A stretch of 64,000 nt of DNA from Orthonyx spaldingii (Eukaryota > Chordata > Aves > Passeriformes > Orthonychidae): NCBI GenBank assembly GCA_013397795.1, contig VZTJ01000255.1, positions 1,163,105-1,227,104 of the forward strand. The letters are read 5' to 3'. Shown piece after piece: positions 25,405 to 37,500 of this stretch. Below the pieces are notes generated by a model. That model had not been told where the DNA came from, made no database searches, and saw only the letters and a program-made list of their open reading frames with translations. Each line of letters starts with the position of its first letter. The first letter of the stretch is position 1. The translations under genes were made by a program, and so were the position numbers.

Positions 25405-27260
25405 TGCCTGTATTTACCAGAACACATGCACATAGAAAACTGATACTTGTGTACACAGGCTTATGATAGTAATTTTTTTTTAATGCTTAGCACTTCTACC
25501 TCAAGTTGTTTCTATGGAATTTTGTATATGGGTTCTATGCCTTCTGAAGGCAGAGATTTGAAATTGTTTATGTAATCCCTATAGGTGGACTATGCAAAGT
25601 AGCTGTTGTTAAAAGTGCTTTATTTCACAGTTTTGACAATTTTGAGATTTTAGCTGCTAGTAAGCCCGTCTCCTTCCCATCCGTTGTAGTTCTGTAACTA
25701 GCAAGGGATGAATTCGGGTAATAAAATTGGACAACATCAACATGATCTAGCGACTGTACATACCTGCTGTTGTTGCAGTTTTATTGCAGTGTAAATAGTC
25801 CAGTACAGTCTGAAAGGTGCTCACAGCCACAACATCTGAACTGTCAGAATTAGTCCTACCTTGAAATGACAGAGTACATGTACACTGACTTCAGATTCAA
25901 TTTATTTTTAACAGTAGGTGGTTTCATAATTAATTTGAAGAAAAATTATGTACAGTTAACAACCTTTTCCTGAGACTAAGACCTTTCTTGATTGTATTTA
26001 TTAAGGCAGGGAGTAAACAAAAAAAGGACAAGCTTTATGAATGTCTATCTTACTTTATTTTTCTTTTGTCTTTCTTTCTCTTGGGGCATAATCCAGTAAA
26101 ATGCTGAGCATCCTTGACATGTAATGTTTCCTGTGGGATTTACACCTTTCCATATCAGGAACATTACTTACTTGGTCGGAGACAGACTTTATCATCCTGT
26201 AGAATAATATGTAATTTATTGGATTTCACAAATTTAGAGGTTCACTCAGTTGTAATGTATTTCAGTATGTTTCTGAATGTATGAAAATTTTTGTGCATTT
26301 CAATGATAGTGCTGTAAATTAATGAATGTACAATTTTTTTTCTGTTACTATATTTTAAAGCCAGCCACAGACTATCCATTGCTGGATCACATGAACTTTA
26401 TCCCTCTAGCAAGCCTACCCAGAAGAAAGACTTGCACAGTAAATCCCAGATGGTGAAGAATTGTTTTTATATTTCAGTTAAGAACTGAAATTGGGAAATT
26501 TCTCTTTCACACCTCAATTTCTGTGTAGCTTGCACTATTATGCTCAGCTGTATTATAGAGCAAGAAGCCTTTAAAATATGTAAATTTCCAGATGAATTTC
26601 TGAACAGAGAATGGTCGTACAGACTCAACACATTCCAAAAACAGAAAATGTCAAAAGAAAGGAAACAGATCAAAACACTGTTTTTGACATTACTTTCAAT
26701 TAGAGCTGCATCTGTGAGGTCCACATACGCTTGGTGAATTTTTAAGGAAAGAAAAGACATGAAGGAATTATTTTATACTGGATGATGGAGGAATACCAAA
26801 TAAATGGCACGCATTATTTCAGTACATTAAAATCCCCTCTGGTACTGATTTCAGAAGATCATTTTTACTGTCTTCATCCCAAAATTATAGTATTCTGAAA
26901 GGAAAATCTGACTTCCCAAAATTTAGAAAAAACTCCTCAGAAATATTATGAATTAGATGAAACAGTATATTTTCTGCATTCTTATTGTACCTCAGAGCTT
27001 CATCATTTTTTTATACTAAGTCAATAAATGTATTAATTGATGGAGATTCTACTAATTTTTGTAGGGTATTCAGTGGCAATTCCAGATTTTAAATACCTGT
27101 TCTTTTCAGAGAAAAATTGAGTGTCAACACAACTGTATGTTTATGCGAACAACTCTGTCAATATTGCATGCAAATGATGCATTTTAGCATTCAAACGAGC
27201 ATTTAGGGTTTTAAGCAGAAGTTTACACACAAGTGTCTGACATATGTATTCCTTTATGTG

Positions 27261-27283
27261 TATATATATATATATATATATAT
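27261..27283 (+). repeat. (TA)n microsatellite
   Basis: About eleven TA units, flanked by GTG and GCATATATG. The sequence is self-complementary. Confidence 0.93.
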
Positions 27284-28485
27284 GCATATATGTCGCATGA
27301 AAGAATCCTATCAGCTCAAGTTAAAGCTTATATCCTGAAAGTAAGAGGAAAACAAGCCTTTTGGGCAGAAGGAAATGAGAGCAAACAAGAATGCTTAAAG
27401 GATCATCTTTTCACAGAATAAAAAAACTTCCAACAGAAAAAAAACCCTACCACAAACTCACAAAAAACCAAACAAAAAACCCCACAACCACAGCATACTA
27501 CACTCCCCATGCCATCCCCCACTCCAATTTTTAAAATCCAGATAAAAAGCTTATTTATTTCTGAGTGATTTTATATTTTTGCTTAAACAGCAGATTTTTC
27601 TGCATCGTGGTCTTTGGTGAGACATTTTCCTGAGGGTCTGCCTCACTTGGCACATTATGGCCATGCCCTGTTGCTGCAATATACACTGTCCTTGCCAAAT
27701 GAGGCCACAAGCATCAGTTCACATGGGTGGCAGGAATTGCCCTGGTTGGCTGTAAGACCACCTTGCCAACAAATTTGACCTGACGTTCCCAACCGGAGTT
27801 GATATATGTGCAGTAGTTACTCAGGCTAAACTCCTGATCAATATGTCAGATTTTAAAACTGATTGCAGCAAAGTAGACCCGGGATTATGAGGCACCTGCA
27901 TTCACAGGGGCTGTGGAACGACAAGTCTCAGACACTTGCATTTGGCATGTCACGCTTGATGGTGTGGTGAAAGATCTGAGCATAAGGCTAATGCTTCCAC
28001 ACCCAGTTTAGCTGTGACCCATTAAGGAGACCAAAAATGTACAATATGCATAAAAAGGTGGCTAATAATGCATACACACACTCACACATGCACAGGCTGC
28101 AGCTTCCCAGAACACCAACACTTTTTGAAAACCACATGAACCTCCCAAACTGCACCATAAACATCCATTAACATGATAATACCCATTAATCCAGCCAAAC
28201 ACAACTCATTTGTCATCTTTCTGTTGCAACCCATCTGTAAGCGTGTAGGAAGAGGAGGGGGGGAATTCACAGTCTTATCTGTCGGGGGATTAGCTTCACA
28301 AGAAGGACTGATTTTAAGTAACTCTGTGGTAGGGAAAAGCTCATTTGTTTCTATTTATTGAAGGACCTTTTTAGTATTGTACTTTCATGATCTTAAGTCT
28401 TAAGCAGAGCAGTCAAAATGGGGAGAAGAATTAAAATGTTATCCAGCATTCAAATTTTACTTTTGCTGCTCGCATCATAATTTCC

Positions 28486-28505
28486 TTTTTTTTTTTTTTT
28501 TTTTT
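28486..28505 (-). repeat. Poly(T) run, T20
   Basis: Twenty T residues. No poly(A) signal or retroposed body is evident on the minus strand. Confidence 0.9.
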
Positions 28506-29232
28506 AATTCCCTATTGAATTAAGAGGTGCATTTTAGTGGCTATATTGATGTTTAATCTTGTGGGAAACATTTCTAACTTGAAAAATCTGGGTCTTTTTT
28601 TTATTCTGTTTTTTGCACAGGTCTCCTCTTGACTATGAAGAAGTAAATCTTAGAGATTGTAACCTAATACAAGGCATCCTGTCTCTAGAAAGATTGTGCG
28701 TTGCAAAGTACAGGATATACTCTAATTCTACAGGAATGTCTAAACAATATAAATTACATGTAACTTAGCCACTTAGCCTCTTTCTCTTAGATGTGTTGCT
28801 TCTAGTCTACGTTATCATACATCTTCCTCTGTAGGTCCCGAGGAAAGAAGAATGTTTTTCAGCCTTAAAGAATAGAAGAGGCAGAACATAAACATTTGGT
28901 ACAATCTGAATGAGAGGTAATATTGGTTAGAACTATCTGAGAAAATAAAATCACAATAGAAGACAAAAAAAAAAAAAAACAAACTCCAAAAGGTTCTTTT
29001 TATGCTCAGGATTTTGATCTTGAAAAGTCAGTGTAGGTCTAAGCCTTATTTGACTCCCACTGAAGAATGTTGGGGCTGCAGAGATGGTCACTGAACTCTG
29101 ACGCAGTGCCAGAGTTCATATGTAACTCTGTGTTAGTCAAGAATATTTAAGACAACTTAGGAGCTTTGGAGAACTATAAAAGAAGCTACTTACTGAAGCA
29201 CTGAATTTGGTGCTACATAAAATACAAATTTG

Positions 29233-29263
29233 GCTTTTACTCATTAGTAAAATGAGTAAAAGC
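29233..29263. repeat. Perfect 13-bp inverted repeat with 5-nt loop
   Basis: The left arm GCTTTTACTCATT (29233-29245) and right arm AATGAGTAAAAGC (29251-29263) are exact reverse complements around the loop AGTAA. The arms could pair as a short hairpin in RNA or single-stranded DNA. There is no following T-run or gene context that would make it a functional terminator, and it is too short for a typical pre-miRNA. Confidence 0.95.
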
Positions 29264-31740
29264 AGTTTATTATTTGTTATTCATTAGCAGTTTTGGAGAC
29301 TTGCTCCTTTTACTTACTTTGTTAAGCACATCCAGGTCTCTGCATGGCTACTCAACTGTTCTTGCACAGATCAAACTGCAGGTATTGCTGAAATGGGTCT
29401 GAAGAAAATGATGTCTGATACAATATTCAGAATTTAATTATTTATACAGAAAGATCCTCCTTTATAGCTGAAAACCCATGTGAAGTTTGTACCTTCTGTT
29501 GTTTGGGGGAAAAGAAAAAAGTCTGGCAAAGTGTATGCCCAAGAGTAAACAGCATATCCTAAGTGGTGCAAAAAGATCTGTTCAGTCCTAACATTTTACC
29601 ACTGAAAAATAATAAAACAGGGAGGTTTGTTTATATTAGGATTTTTTTTAAGAATGACAGTACTATGAGGCAGTAGAAACAAGCTAAAAAACCTGAAATT
29701 CCTAATTATCATGTTTTCAGCAATCTGATTTAATAATTCAGTTCAGCCTTCCCTTCATGATAAATTAAAATCTGAATTAGTCTAATTGATAAATACACCT
29801 AATTATCCATACCAAAACCTCTGTGCTCCTAATGGGAAAGTAAAATAACCAAGGCATTATTTTTATAAGTAGCAGGAAAATCAACTGAGTAGAGCAGGAT
29901 AACATCTAAGAATGTTCCTTATAATGATTAGAAGTTATAAGAGGGAGATGATAAATAATGGAAAGATGTGATGAAGGAAAGGCTCATTTATTTCAGCGTT
30001 AAATTTCCTTTATCTGTCTTTCTCCCATACCCCTGTACACTCACATCTTCACCAATGTGATAAAATTTTGTTATCAACAGCCATCTAATCCTTAAAAACC
30101 AGAAAATTCTTTAAACCCAAGAAATTTCCTCTAATTATGGTCCCAAATTCACTGTATAAGTAATTTTCATACTTCTGCAGAGAATGTGAATGCAAATAAA
30201 ATCTCCCTTTTATACAAAATTGTTACAATGATAAATTTACATTGTGTTCATACATGAATGCAGTTCCTGCTTAGTTTCAGTGTACTACATGTATTTCTAA
30301 TGGAATTGTTCCCATTTCAGTACTTGTGAACAATATCCTTTATATCTTTCATATGAGAATAGACATTATGAGTCCATTAATGGGCAAGATTTGTCCATGC
30401 AATACTCCAGGGAATTTTCATGTAAATTTGCATACTTTTCCTAAATATGTATGCAAAATTGAAAGATGAGACTCTTAGATATAGAGGATGTAACATTATA
30501 GACAGACAATCCCATCTTCCATCCCTCACAGACCTGATAGTACACATGTGGTAAACTGCTCTTGCTGCTTTTTTTAAAGACAAGAATTCTGAATTACTAG
30601 ATTTCTAAAGTTTAGTCAAAATTTATAGTGATCATGAAAATTTTGTCTTTTCTTAAATAAATGCAAGCTTTCTTATGCATTTAGGCCCCTAGAAACCATA
30701 CCTTTCAGGAGAGTTGTAGAGAAAAAAGGACACAATAATGAACACTAATTATGAGACATGATCAATATCTTAGACAAGAATCACCTCTCTTTGAAAAAGA
30801 TAAATCCCCTTATATTTGGAAGTTTAAAATTAGGCAAAATCAATCTAAGCCAATGAACTGGAGTTTAACTTCAATAGCCTACATTCCTTTAACAGTTTTC
30901 ATTCAAATATTCACCAAAGAATACCCTTAGAAAGTATCCTGAAAAGCAACCTTGAGCATCATGAGCAAAAGTGACTAAATTGTCCATTTTCATTTCTTCG
31001 TTTGAGCTTCTGTCTGATCTTCTCCTGTCTCTTTCCTCATCCTTTGACTCTGTTTTAAGCACTTTGCAGTCTTTCTGTTCTGTGTATGACTTGTGTTGTA
31101 TCTGTATCTCAGTCCTTGAACAGCGGTCTTAGGACACCATTTCAGCAGAAATAACAAGTGGTGTGGTTATCTTTGAAGTGGTCAGTGCTAAAACAATAGT
31201 GCATTGCCAGAATGAATAGAAAAGTACACTGTAAGGAAAAAAGTGATGCTTTCAGAACCAAAACTGGCATTACCTGGCCCGTGCTACATTTTGGGAATAC
31301 TTCCAGAATGAAATATACCATGAAATATCCTAGTTTCTCTTAGGCAGAGTAAGCTGCAGGGATCCAAGGAGATACAGGCAACAAACTATCAGTTAAAGCC
31401 ATATGGCTGACCACAGGGAGTTTTATTTAGCAATGTAGGTACACCAGAACTGTGTAAGAAGACCTTATGCCTACAGAGAATGAATAAACCCTTGAGAAGA
31501 TCCTGTCTTTCTAGTGGATTGCACATTACTGACGTGATATATTTTTTTTAGTTACAACTATTTTTTTACTACACCATGCCATATTTCAGAAAGAAAGCAG
31601 ATGCTTCCAATAAGAGTCCCATAATAGAGAAGACACAAATATGCAAAAAAATTGCTATGGACAACAGGGAGAAACATAGAAGCAAGTAGGAATATCTGTA
31701 TACAGTTTGTGGTGAAATTTGAAAGTGATAGAAGAGAGGA

Positions 31741-31783
31741 GCAGGTACAAATCGTACTATTTATTAAATTGATTTGTACCTGC
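31741..31783. repeat. Perfect 13-bp inverted repeat with 17-nt loop
   Basis: GCAGGTACAAATC (31741-31753) and GATTTGTACCTGC (31771-31783) are exact reverse complements around an AT-rich 17-base spacer. It lies about 30 bp upstream of a purine tract. It could be a relic of a small palindromic element or of template switching during replication. Confidence 0.95.
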
Positions 31784-31815
31784 ACCTGTTGTACACGTAT
31801 TCAAAAATACCTGCC

Positions 31816-31876
31816 AAGAAAATAAAAGAAAAGAAAAAAAAAGAAAAAAAAAAAAAGAAAAGAAAAAAGAAAAAAG
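31816..31876 (+). repeat. A-rich purine tract (GAAAA-type)
   Basis: About 60 bases, almost wholly A and G (a single T near its start), as repeated GAAA(A)n units. It is a low-complexity homopurine tract. Confidence 0.9.
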
Positions 31877-33639
31877 TAATTACACAAGCTATTTATTGGA
31901 ATGAAGAAAAATAACTTTGCTACATGACATGAAATGGTTTCTTTGAGCAGATTTATTATTTCGTTTACTCTTAAAACAAACCAACCATAGACATTTACCT
32001 TAGGAGCAGCAAAGTTGCTGCTTCTGTACTGTAGAGTTCAACAGAACTATGGACTGATGGTTTCACAAGGCATCAGTCACACTTCCACAACATTTTCTGA
32101 TATAAATATAAAAGCTTCATTTTAAAGGGTAAATAAAGCAACACTATTATCTAAACAGGGTAAAATTTAACATCCTTGTGGTTTGTGGAAATTTTTGATG
32201 TGCCTGCTGGCTTTTCAATAAAAATCAATTATGCCTTAAATGCGAGCGGTAGTCAACATACTACAGACTATAAATTCAATTTCATACTCAGAAATATGGA
32301 TTAGCTGAACTTGATGCCCTTCCATTGATTTCAGAAAGCAAAAGCTGATAAGGTAAATAATAGTAAGAAGCTCTCTGACACTCCACATCAAGTTCCGGAT
32401 TTCCATATTATTTTTGTAAGAACTTTCCAGCCACCACAATATCCTCCTTGTGAAATATGTATGATGAATAGATATTATATGGATTGCTGATTCATCTCTA
32501 TTTACAGAATGGATATTTGGCTTTTATAATGCAAGGTGGGAACTGGATAGGAAATGAATATACTTATTTCTTTTAGCACCATGCAAGGTATATATCATCC
32601 AGGGTGAATAAAGCTGGTGAGTAATTACAGAGCAGTCTGATTAAGTCCATGTTCTCTAGACTGCAAACTTTTTAAAATAATGTTTCCAGACATACGGTAA
32701 GCAAGAAGAAGCCAGTCTCTTTAACATACAAGAAAATTTAAAGCTGCTTTAAATTTAAAACAAAACCATCTCTCTGTTCTCTGAGCAGAACATCCGAGAC
32801 TAATATGAATTACAGAAAATGTGCTGTAGTTTAAGGGGGAGAGAGGTAATAATGTTAGAACTGGGAAATATAGGAGGAAAGACGGTTCATGAGCTAAAAC
32901 TTTGGATACTTTCTTAGGAAGATCATCACACATGAAAAAAATTCTTCCCTTCCTGAAATTACAGAGGACTGACTTGGGCTGTAAAGCTTATGTTCTTTGG
33001 CTTTCAAACAGGGCTCAGTCACTCTTCTTTTCAAAAAAATCTGATTCATTCAGGTTAAATCCAAAAGGCAGCTTAAGTAGACTTAGCCCACAAGGACTTG
33101 TTCTTACCTTCGTTCAAAGGCTTGTCATTACTTTGACTTCAACTTACAAACACTGCTTTCTTTTGTCACACATCTAGCATGTTGAAAGAGACACTGTCAA
33201 CTTATGTGGGTCTTTCTCAAGGAACGCTGAATCCCAAGAAACATCTGTGATAGACCTACGGATACTAAACCTTTTTTGAAAAACCCAAACCACTGCTTGG
33301 GACCCACTGACACGGGTCCCAATGTGTACAGCATTGCAGAACCATCAACATTTAAAATCTCAGCACTATGCAACTGAAAAGGAGCTTAAAGTGCCTAGAT
33401 CCTGTAATTTAAGGAACTGTTTTAGAAAACCCACAGTTTAATTCGCCCCCAACACATGGTTTGCGCATTATACTCTGTCAGCTCAGTTCCACTGCTTCTG
33501 CCCTGGCTTTTCCCCAGAGGGTCTGTGCTGAATCACATATTTCTCTGGTTGAAGAGCACAGTTTTTGATGGCTCACTACAGATATCAGTGCTGTCTTCTG
33601 TTTTTACACCTGTAAGGACTTAAAGGCACAGTTGCCTGT

Positions 33640-34206
33640 CTCAAACACTGCCAAAGCCACAGAAGGAACTTGCCATAAGATAAGCCACCACAGAGGGAAC
33701 TTGAGATAAGCACAGAAGGGAGAAATTATGACAGGAAGGTGCTAATTCCAGGCCTGGTGGAGGCGAGATCTGATTAGCACATCCTGGTTAACATATCCAG
33801 ACAAAAATTCCCACTGTGGCAAACTGTGGGAAAGGAAGCAACTGCTCATACACATATCACCCCAAGTTATGGGAACGGCATCTGCGACCACCCCGTGGAT
33901 ACCCAGAACTCGGACTGTTTACCAGTGGTACCCCCAGAAGAACTAGCCCAGGACCCCTCCCACCAAGAAGGCCAGGGTGAAGAAGGACCAATAGGATGCT
34001 GCTGGATCCACTGGTGGTGGGTATCTTCTGCTCTCTCTTTCTCTCTCTTTTTCACTTCCCTCCCCTTCCCTCTTCCCGCTCTATTTCTTTCTATCTCTCT
34101 ACCTTGCATCTACTGTTAAATAAAATCTGTATTATTGACTTTGGCATATGGTCTTGTTTGCACCTTAATTCGGGCAGAGGCATCTCTCTCTAATTGGATC
34201 ATAACA
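33640..34206 (+). mobile_element. Probable solo LTR of an endogenous retrovirus
   Basis: The block differs in texture from its flanks: GC-richer, with a long pyrimidine tract (about 34027-34104), a poly(A) signal AATAAA at 34119-34124, a short GT-containing downstream part, and a 3' end GGATCATAACA that fits the usual ...CA terminus. The 5' edge is uncertain: no clear TG start with a matching target-site duplication was found, and the expected inverted end TGTTATGATCC is not seen, so the 5' end may be truncated. No internal retroviral genes lie on either side, so it is a solo LTR. The frames inside it (33826-34119 plus, 33867-34109 minus) are chance. Class is not assignable by eye. Confidence 0.6.
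34119..34124 (+). promoter_or_regulatory. LTR polyadenylation signal AATAAA
   Basis: A canonical hexamer about 85 bases before the presumed LTR end. It supports the plus-strand orientation of the LTR. No transcript is implied. Confidence 0.55.
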
Positions 34207-34429
34207 GTTCATGGGTAAAGCACCTAATTGAGATTTAGAGATCCAAATGTTATTTCCAATTTTCCTGTTGGCTCTGGTATCAGCTTCCAGAATCCACATT
34301 TCATCAAACTGAGATGTCTTCAGTTTATGATAGCACCAGCTATGTCAGTTGTGTTATCCTCTTCTGTCATTCTTTGTTGTGTGCCAGGGTCATACTGCCT
34401 CTGAGCTGAACAGGAAAATAAATTATTGA

Positions 34430-34549
34430 AACAGGACTGTTTCAGGCCAATGTAGTGGGTTTGATCCCTGTATGGGCCATTCATTTAAGAGTTGGACTTG
34501 ATGATCCTTGTGGGTCCTTTCCATCTCAGGATATTCTGTGATTCTGTGA
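34430..34549 (+). mobile_element. tRNA-Ile-derived SINE with CR1-type tail (TguSINE1-like), 5' truncated
   Basis: At 34441-34480 the sequence matches the 3' half of tRNA-Ile: a RNA polymerase III B-box GGTTTGATCCC (34458-34468), then TGTATGGGCCA, the acceptor-stem end. The A-box half of the tRNA is missing or unrecognisable. The tail (34490-34549) reads GTTGGACTTGATGATCC, then TGTGGGTCC, and ends in two ATTCTGTG units, the CR1 3' hallmark used by CR1 machinery. Head plus tail equals the architecture described for TguSINE1 of songbirds. The few C-to-T changes at CpG sites are consistent with moderate age. The name is from memory of the family, not a database match. Confidence 0.8.
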
Positions 34550-37500
34550 GAGGATCTCATGCCGAGGGTGTGCTCAGAGCCATTGCACCTCACCCCTGCA
34601 CAGGATTTCCAATGTGCCATGCAGCTGCACCTTGTACCTGAGAAGATACCTCTGGAAGATAAGCAGCAGACGTGCCAACTACAGGCTTTGGGATGGGAAA
34701 TGGGAAAAAAAGACTCCTAAATTTATCCTATATTTAATGGGTGTGAGACATAGTTGACAGGAACACCTGCTAAAGCTGGTGGTTCCCTAAAATTCACTTC
34801 CTTAATTCTGATTCTAGTTTTAATTCTAATACTAATTTAATTCCTTCTTCAAATTCCTCTGCAAAACTTATTTCCAGCACAGGCCTCTGTGGATTCTGCC
34901 TTTTTTTATTAACTGAACGAGTTAATTTATACACCAAACTACTTTGAAAAGGATTGAAAGCAACTTGCATTATGCTTATCTAACAGAAGCATATCAACTT
35001 GTATTGTTATAGATCATTTGCTTTCCCGTAATTTCCCATCTTTCCCTCTGGTCAGTTTTAATGTAAGTCCCAATCTTAAAAGTCACAGCATGCAGCAGTT
35101 CCCTGACAGAAACAACTGAAACTTCATTTTCAGGTATTCTCCTTTGGAGGGCTTATTCTGTAAAGCAATATATTCAACACATGTACCCTGCTGCAACACA
35201 AGCTTTTAATTTTCATTTAAATGGAGGTATAATTACATGCAGTTCTTGCACTGTAACTGCTGCAAATCACATCCTAAATACGCAATTGTGTTAAATCCTG
35301 ATTAATGAAATTTCTTTGTAAGCTAGACGTTCCCTGTTAGATTTATATAAAAATGACAAATAAATCTAATAAAACCAAAAAAGCTCCTGATATTTCCCTA
35401 TACTGTTCCAGTGTAACCAAGGTATATACAGGAAAAATATACAGCATTTATTATGAAAATATAATTCTTGTAGATATACTCAGAAAACTGCAAACATTCA
35501 TAAACATCTCTCTCTTTGGGGAAAGAGAAAAGTGCCATTTAACAGGTGTTAGAATGTAAATGACATCTCATTAGTGACTTCCTTTTGCAGCTCAGAGACA
35601 AATAAAACCTTCATTTAAAAGCATTAGTGTTGTTCCTAAGGGTTTCTGGTATCATAATGTTTTGGTTTATGATGATATTTAGCCTTTTCTAACATTCTCA
35701 CTTATTTCTACAGAATAAACCAGCCTCTGTCTTTAAAGTTAAGACTCAGAATAAAACCAGGGGTGGAAGAAGATGACTGTACAGCTATTTAAACCTTCTT
35801 CCCTTGCAAGTAAGTGGCAGGGAATTATTGTCTGCTTTAACATGAGAAAAAAAGAGCAGCTCATCTTCATTCTGGACATCAACTGGTTTCTAACTTTCCT
35901 CTGAAAGGTGTGAAAACCTCTGTATATTTCTAATGTGTAGTGTTTTGCAAAAGAGTTGCTTTCTATCATGATCTTCCCAAATAAACCCACTCCTCACAAA
36001 ACAGTTTTGGAAGGGTGTTAAATTACTTCAAGTGTTACTGAAATATTAATTAATTTCTTCTGGATTAATCACAATCCTGTGATTGCTACATCCCTGTTTC
36101 CATCTTATAAAAAAAAGGAAAAAAATAGAAATCAAGCACAAGGACTTCTAGGGTAGCAAGGGGAGCCTTCACCTGACTTTTTAGGAATAACTGTGGTTGA
36201 ATAGTATGTTAAAAATGTGGGTGACCCTTTGGCAATGAAACTGTCAGATTCAATTTCCATGCTCTTCAACAAGGCTCCTGTGCACTGAGGGTGCAAGGAG
36301 GTAGAGAAGATGAATGGTGTTCTTCAGCAGACATGGGAAGGAGCCTAAGAATCCCCTGACCTGGTCTTCAAGATCCATTTCTAACCAGCCAGAAACGCAA
36401 GAAGGTGTATGACCTTCCAGTTCAATGTTTGACACTGCTTGGAGTCAGAGGCCCTCCCTGTGGCTATTGAATAACTCACTCAGTTGACACTTTTTTTCCA
36501 TTTTTCACATCATTTAATAGTTAGGCTTATTTATTTACTGGAGTTTTACCGTGTATGGTTTACTGTTGGTTCATATTCCTGTATCTGCAACAATGTGCCC
36601 ATTTGGGATATTTTTCTGAAGATCCCAAAGATCACGGATGACAATGTATACTTTTCTACACTGTAAATTAGCTTTAAGCACTTAAGATAAAGCCTGAAGC
36701 ATTATCTAAAAACCTCAAGGTAAATGAATGCATAAGTGCAAAGATAGAAAATAACAGTAAAAATGGTAACATAACAGTAATATTAATAATAATATGTGTT
36801 TTACACCTTTTCACTGTTAGTTTCACTCCTATCTCTTTCAATAAATCAGTTTACATCCTCAGGGGGCGTATTGTTTTTAGTCTCAACCATTCCTAAGCAA
36901 AGAACATTGCAGTGAAGGAACTGGGGACAAACAGGGAGATATTCAGCTTTACAATGAAAAAGAGATGCAAAAACTGTGAAAAGACATGCAAGAAACTGAC
37001 TCTTAGTGGATGGGAACAGATTAAACTGGCAGAAAATTCTGAATGCTGCAGGGAAAGCAAATAAAGAACTTTATTTACTCTTGCCTGGAATAAAAGAATG
37101 AATGGGACATTCAACAGCTCCAAAAAGCAAAAACGAACATGATGATTACATCTACTTTTTGGAGTTCTGTAATTTGCACCTGTAGAAGTCATTATCACAT
37201 AATATCATTATATTTTAAAGTAATACCATTTTGAGAATAATGTTGAGCACTTAGATCTGAATGAAAAAGGCATTGCAGGGAGTCTACAAGTCTGTTTGCA
37301 AAGCTTATGCATAAAAGTAGTCCGTTTTAGTAATTTTTAATGGTTTTTTTATTTTAAAATTCTAGATTAAACACATCTATCTCATTTACTCAATCCTTAA
37401 TTATTCAGTGAGTTTGTCAAATATAAAAAAATGGGAAAGATGTTGCAGTTTAAAAAGAAAATTAAAGCTTAACAGAATTAATTCCACTTTTTAAGAGTTT

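Larger units (their letters stand above)
25405..29232. other. Noncoding stretch, no gene seen
   Basis: AT-rich unique DNA with a (TA)n run (27261-27283), an A/C-rich low-complexity patch (27420-27500), a T20 run (28486-28505) and an A15 run (28965-28979). A pyrimidine tract plus CAG at 28600-28620 resembles a splice acceptor, but the following frame closes quickly. Confidence 0.6.
29264..33635. other. Noncoding stretch, no gene seen
   Basis: AT-rich unique sequence with the inverted repeat at 31741-31783 and a purine-only tract at 31816-31876. Open frames are under 95 codons and without motifs. Confidence 0.6.

Noticed and set aside
25250..25456. tRNA or mitochondrial insert suggested by the B-box-like GGGTTCAATTC
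   Set aside because: No cloverleaf can be built and no mitochondrial gene was recognised in any frame.
28600..28700. Good splice-acceptor look-alike (pyrimidine tract and CAG)
   Set aside because: The downstream frame closes after a few codons and no donor or homologous protein is evident.
33826..34119. 97-codon plus and 80-codon minus frames
   Set aside because: Both lie in the LTR-like block and owe their length to its pyrimidine tract.
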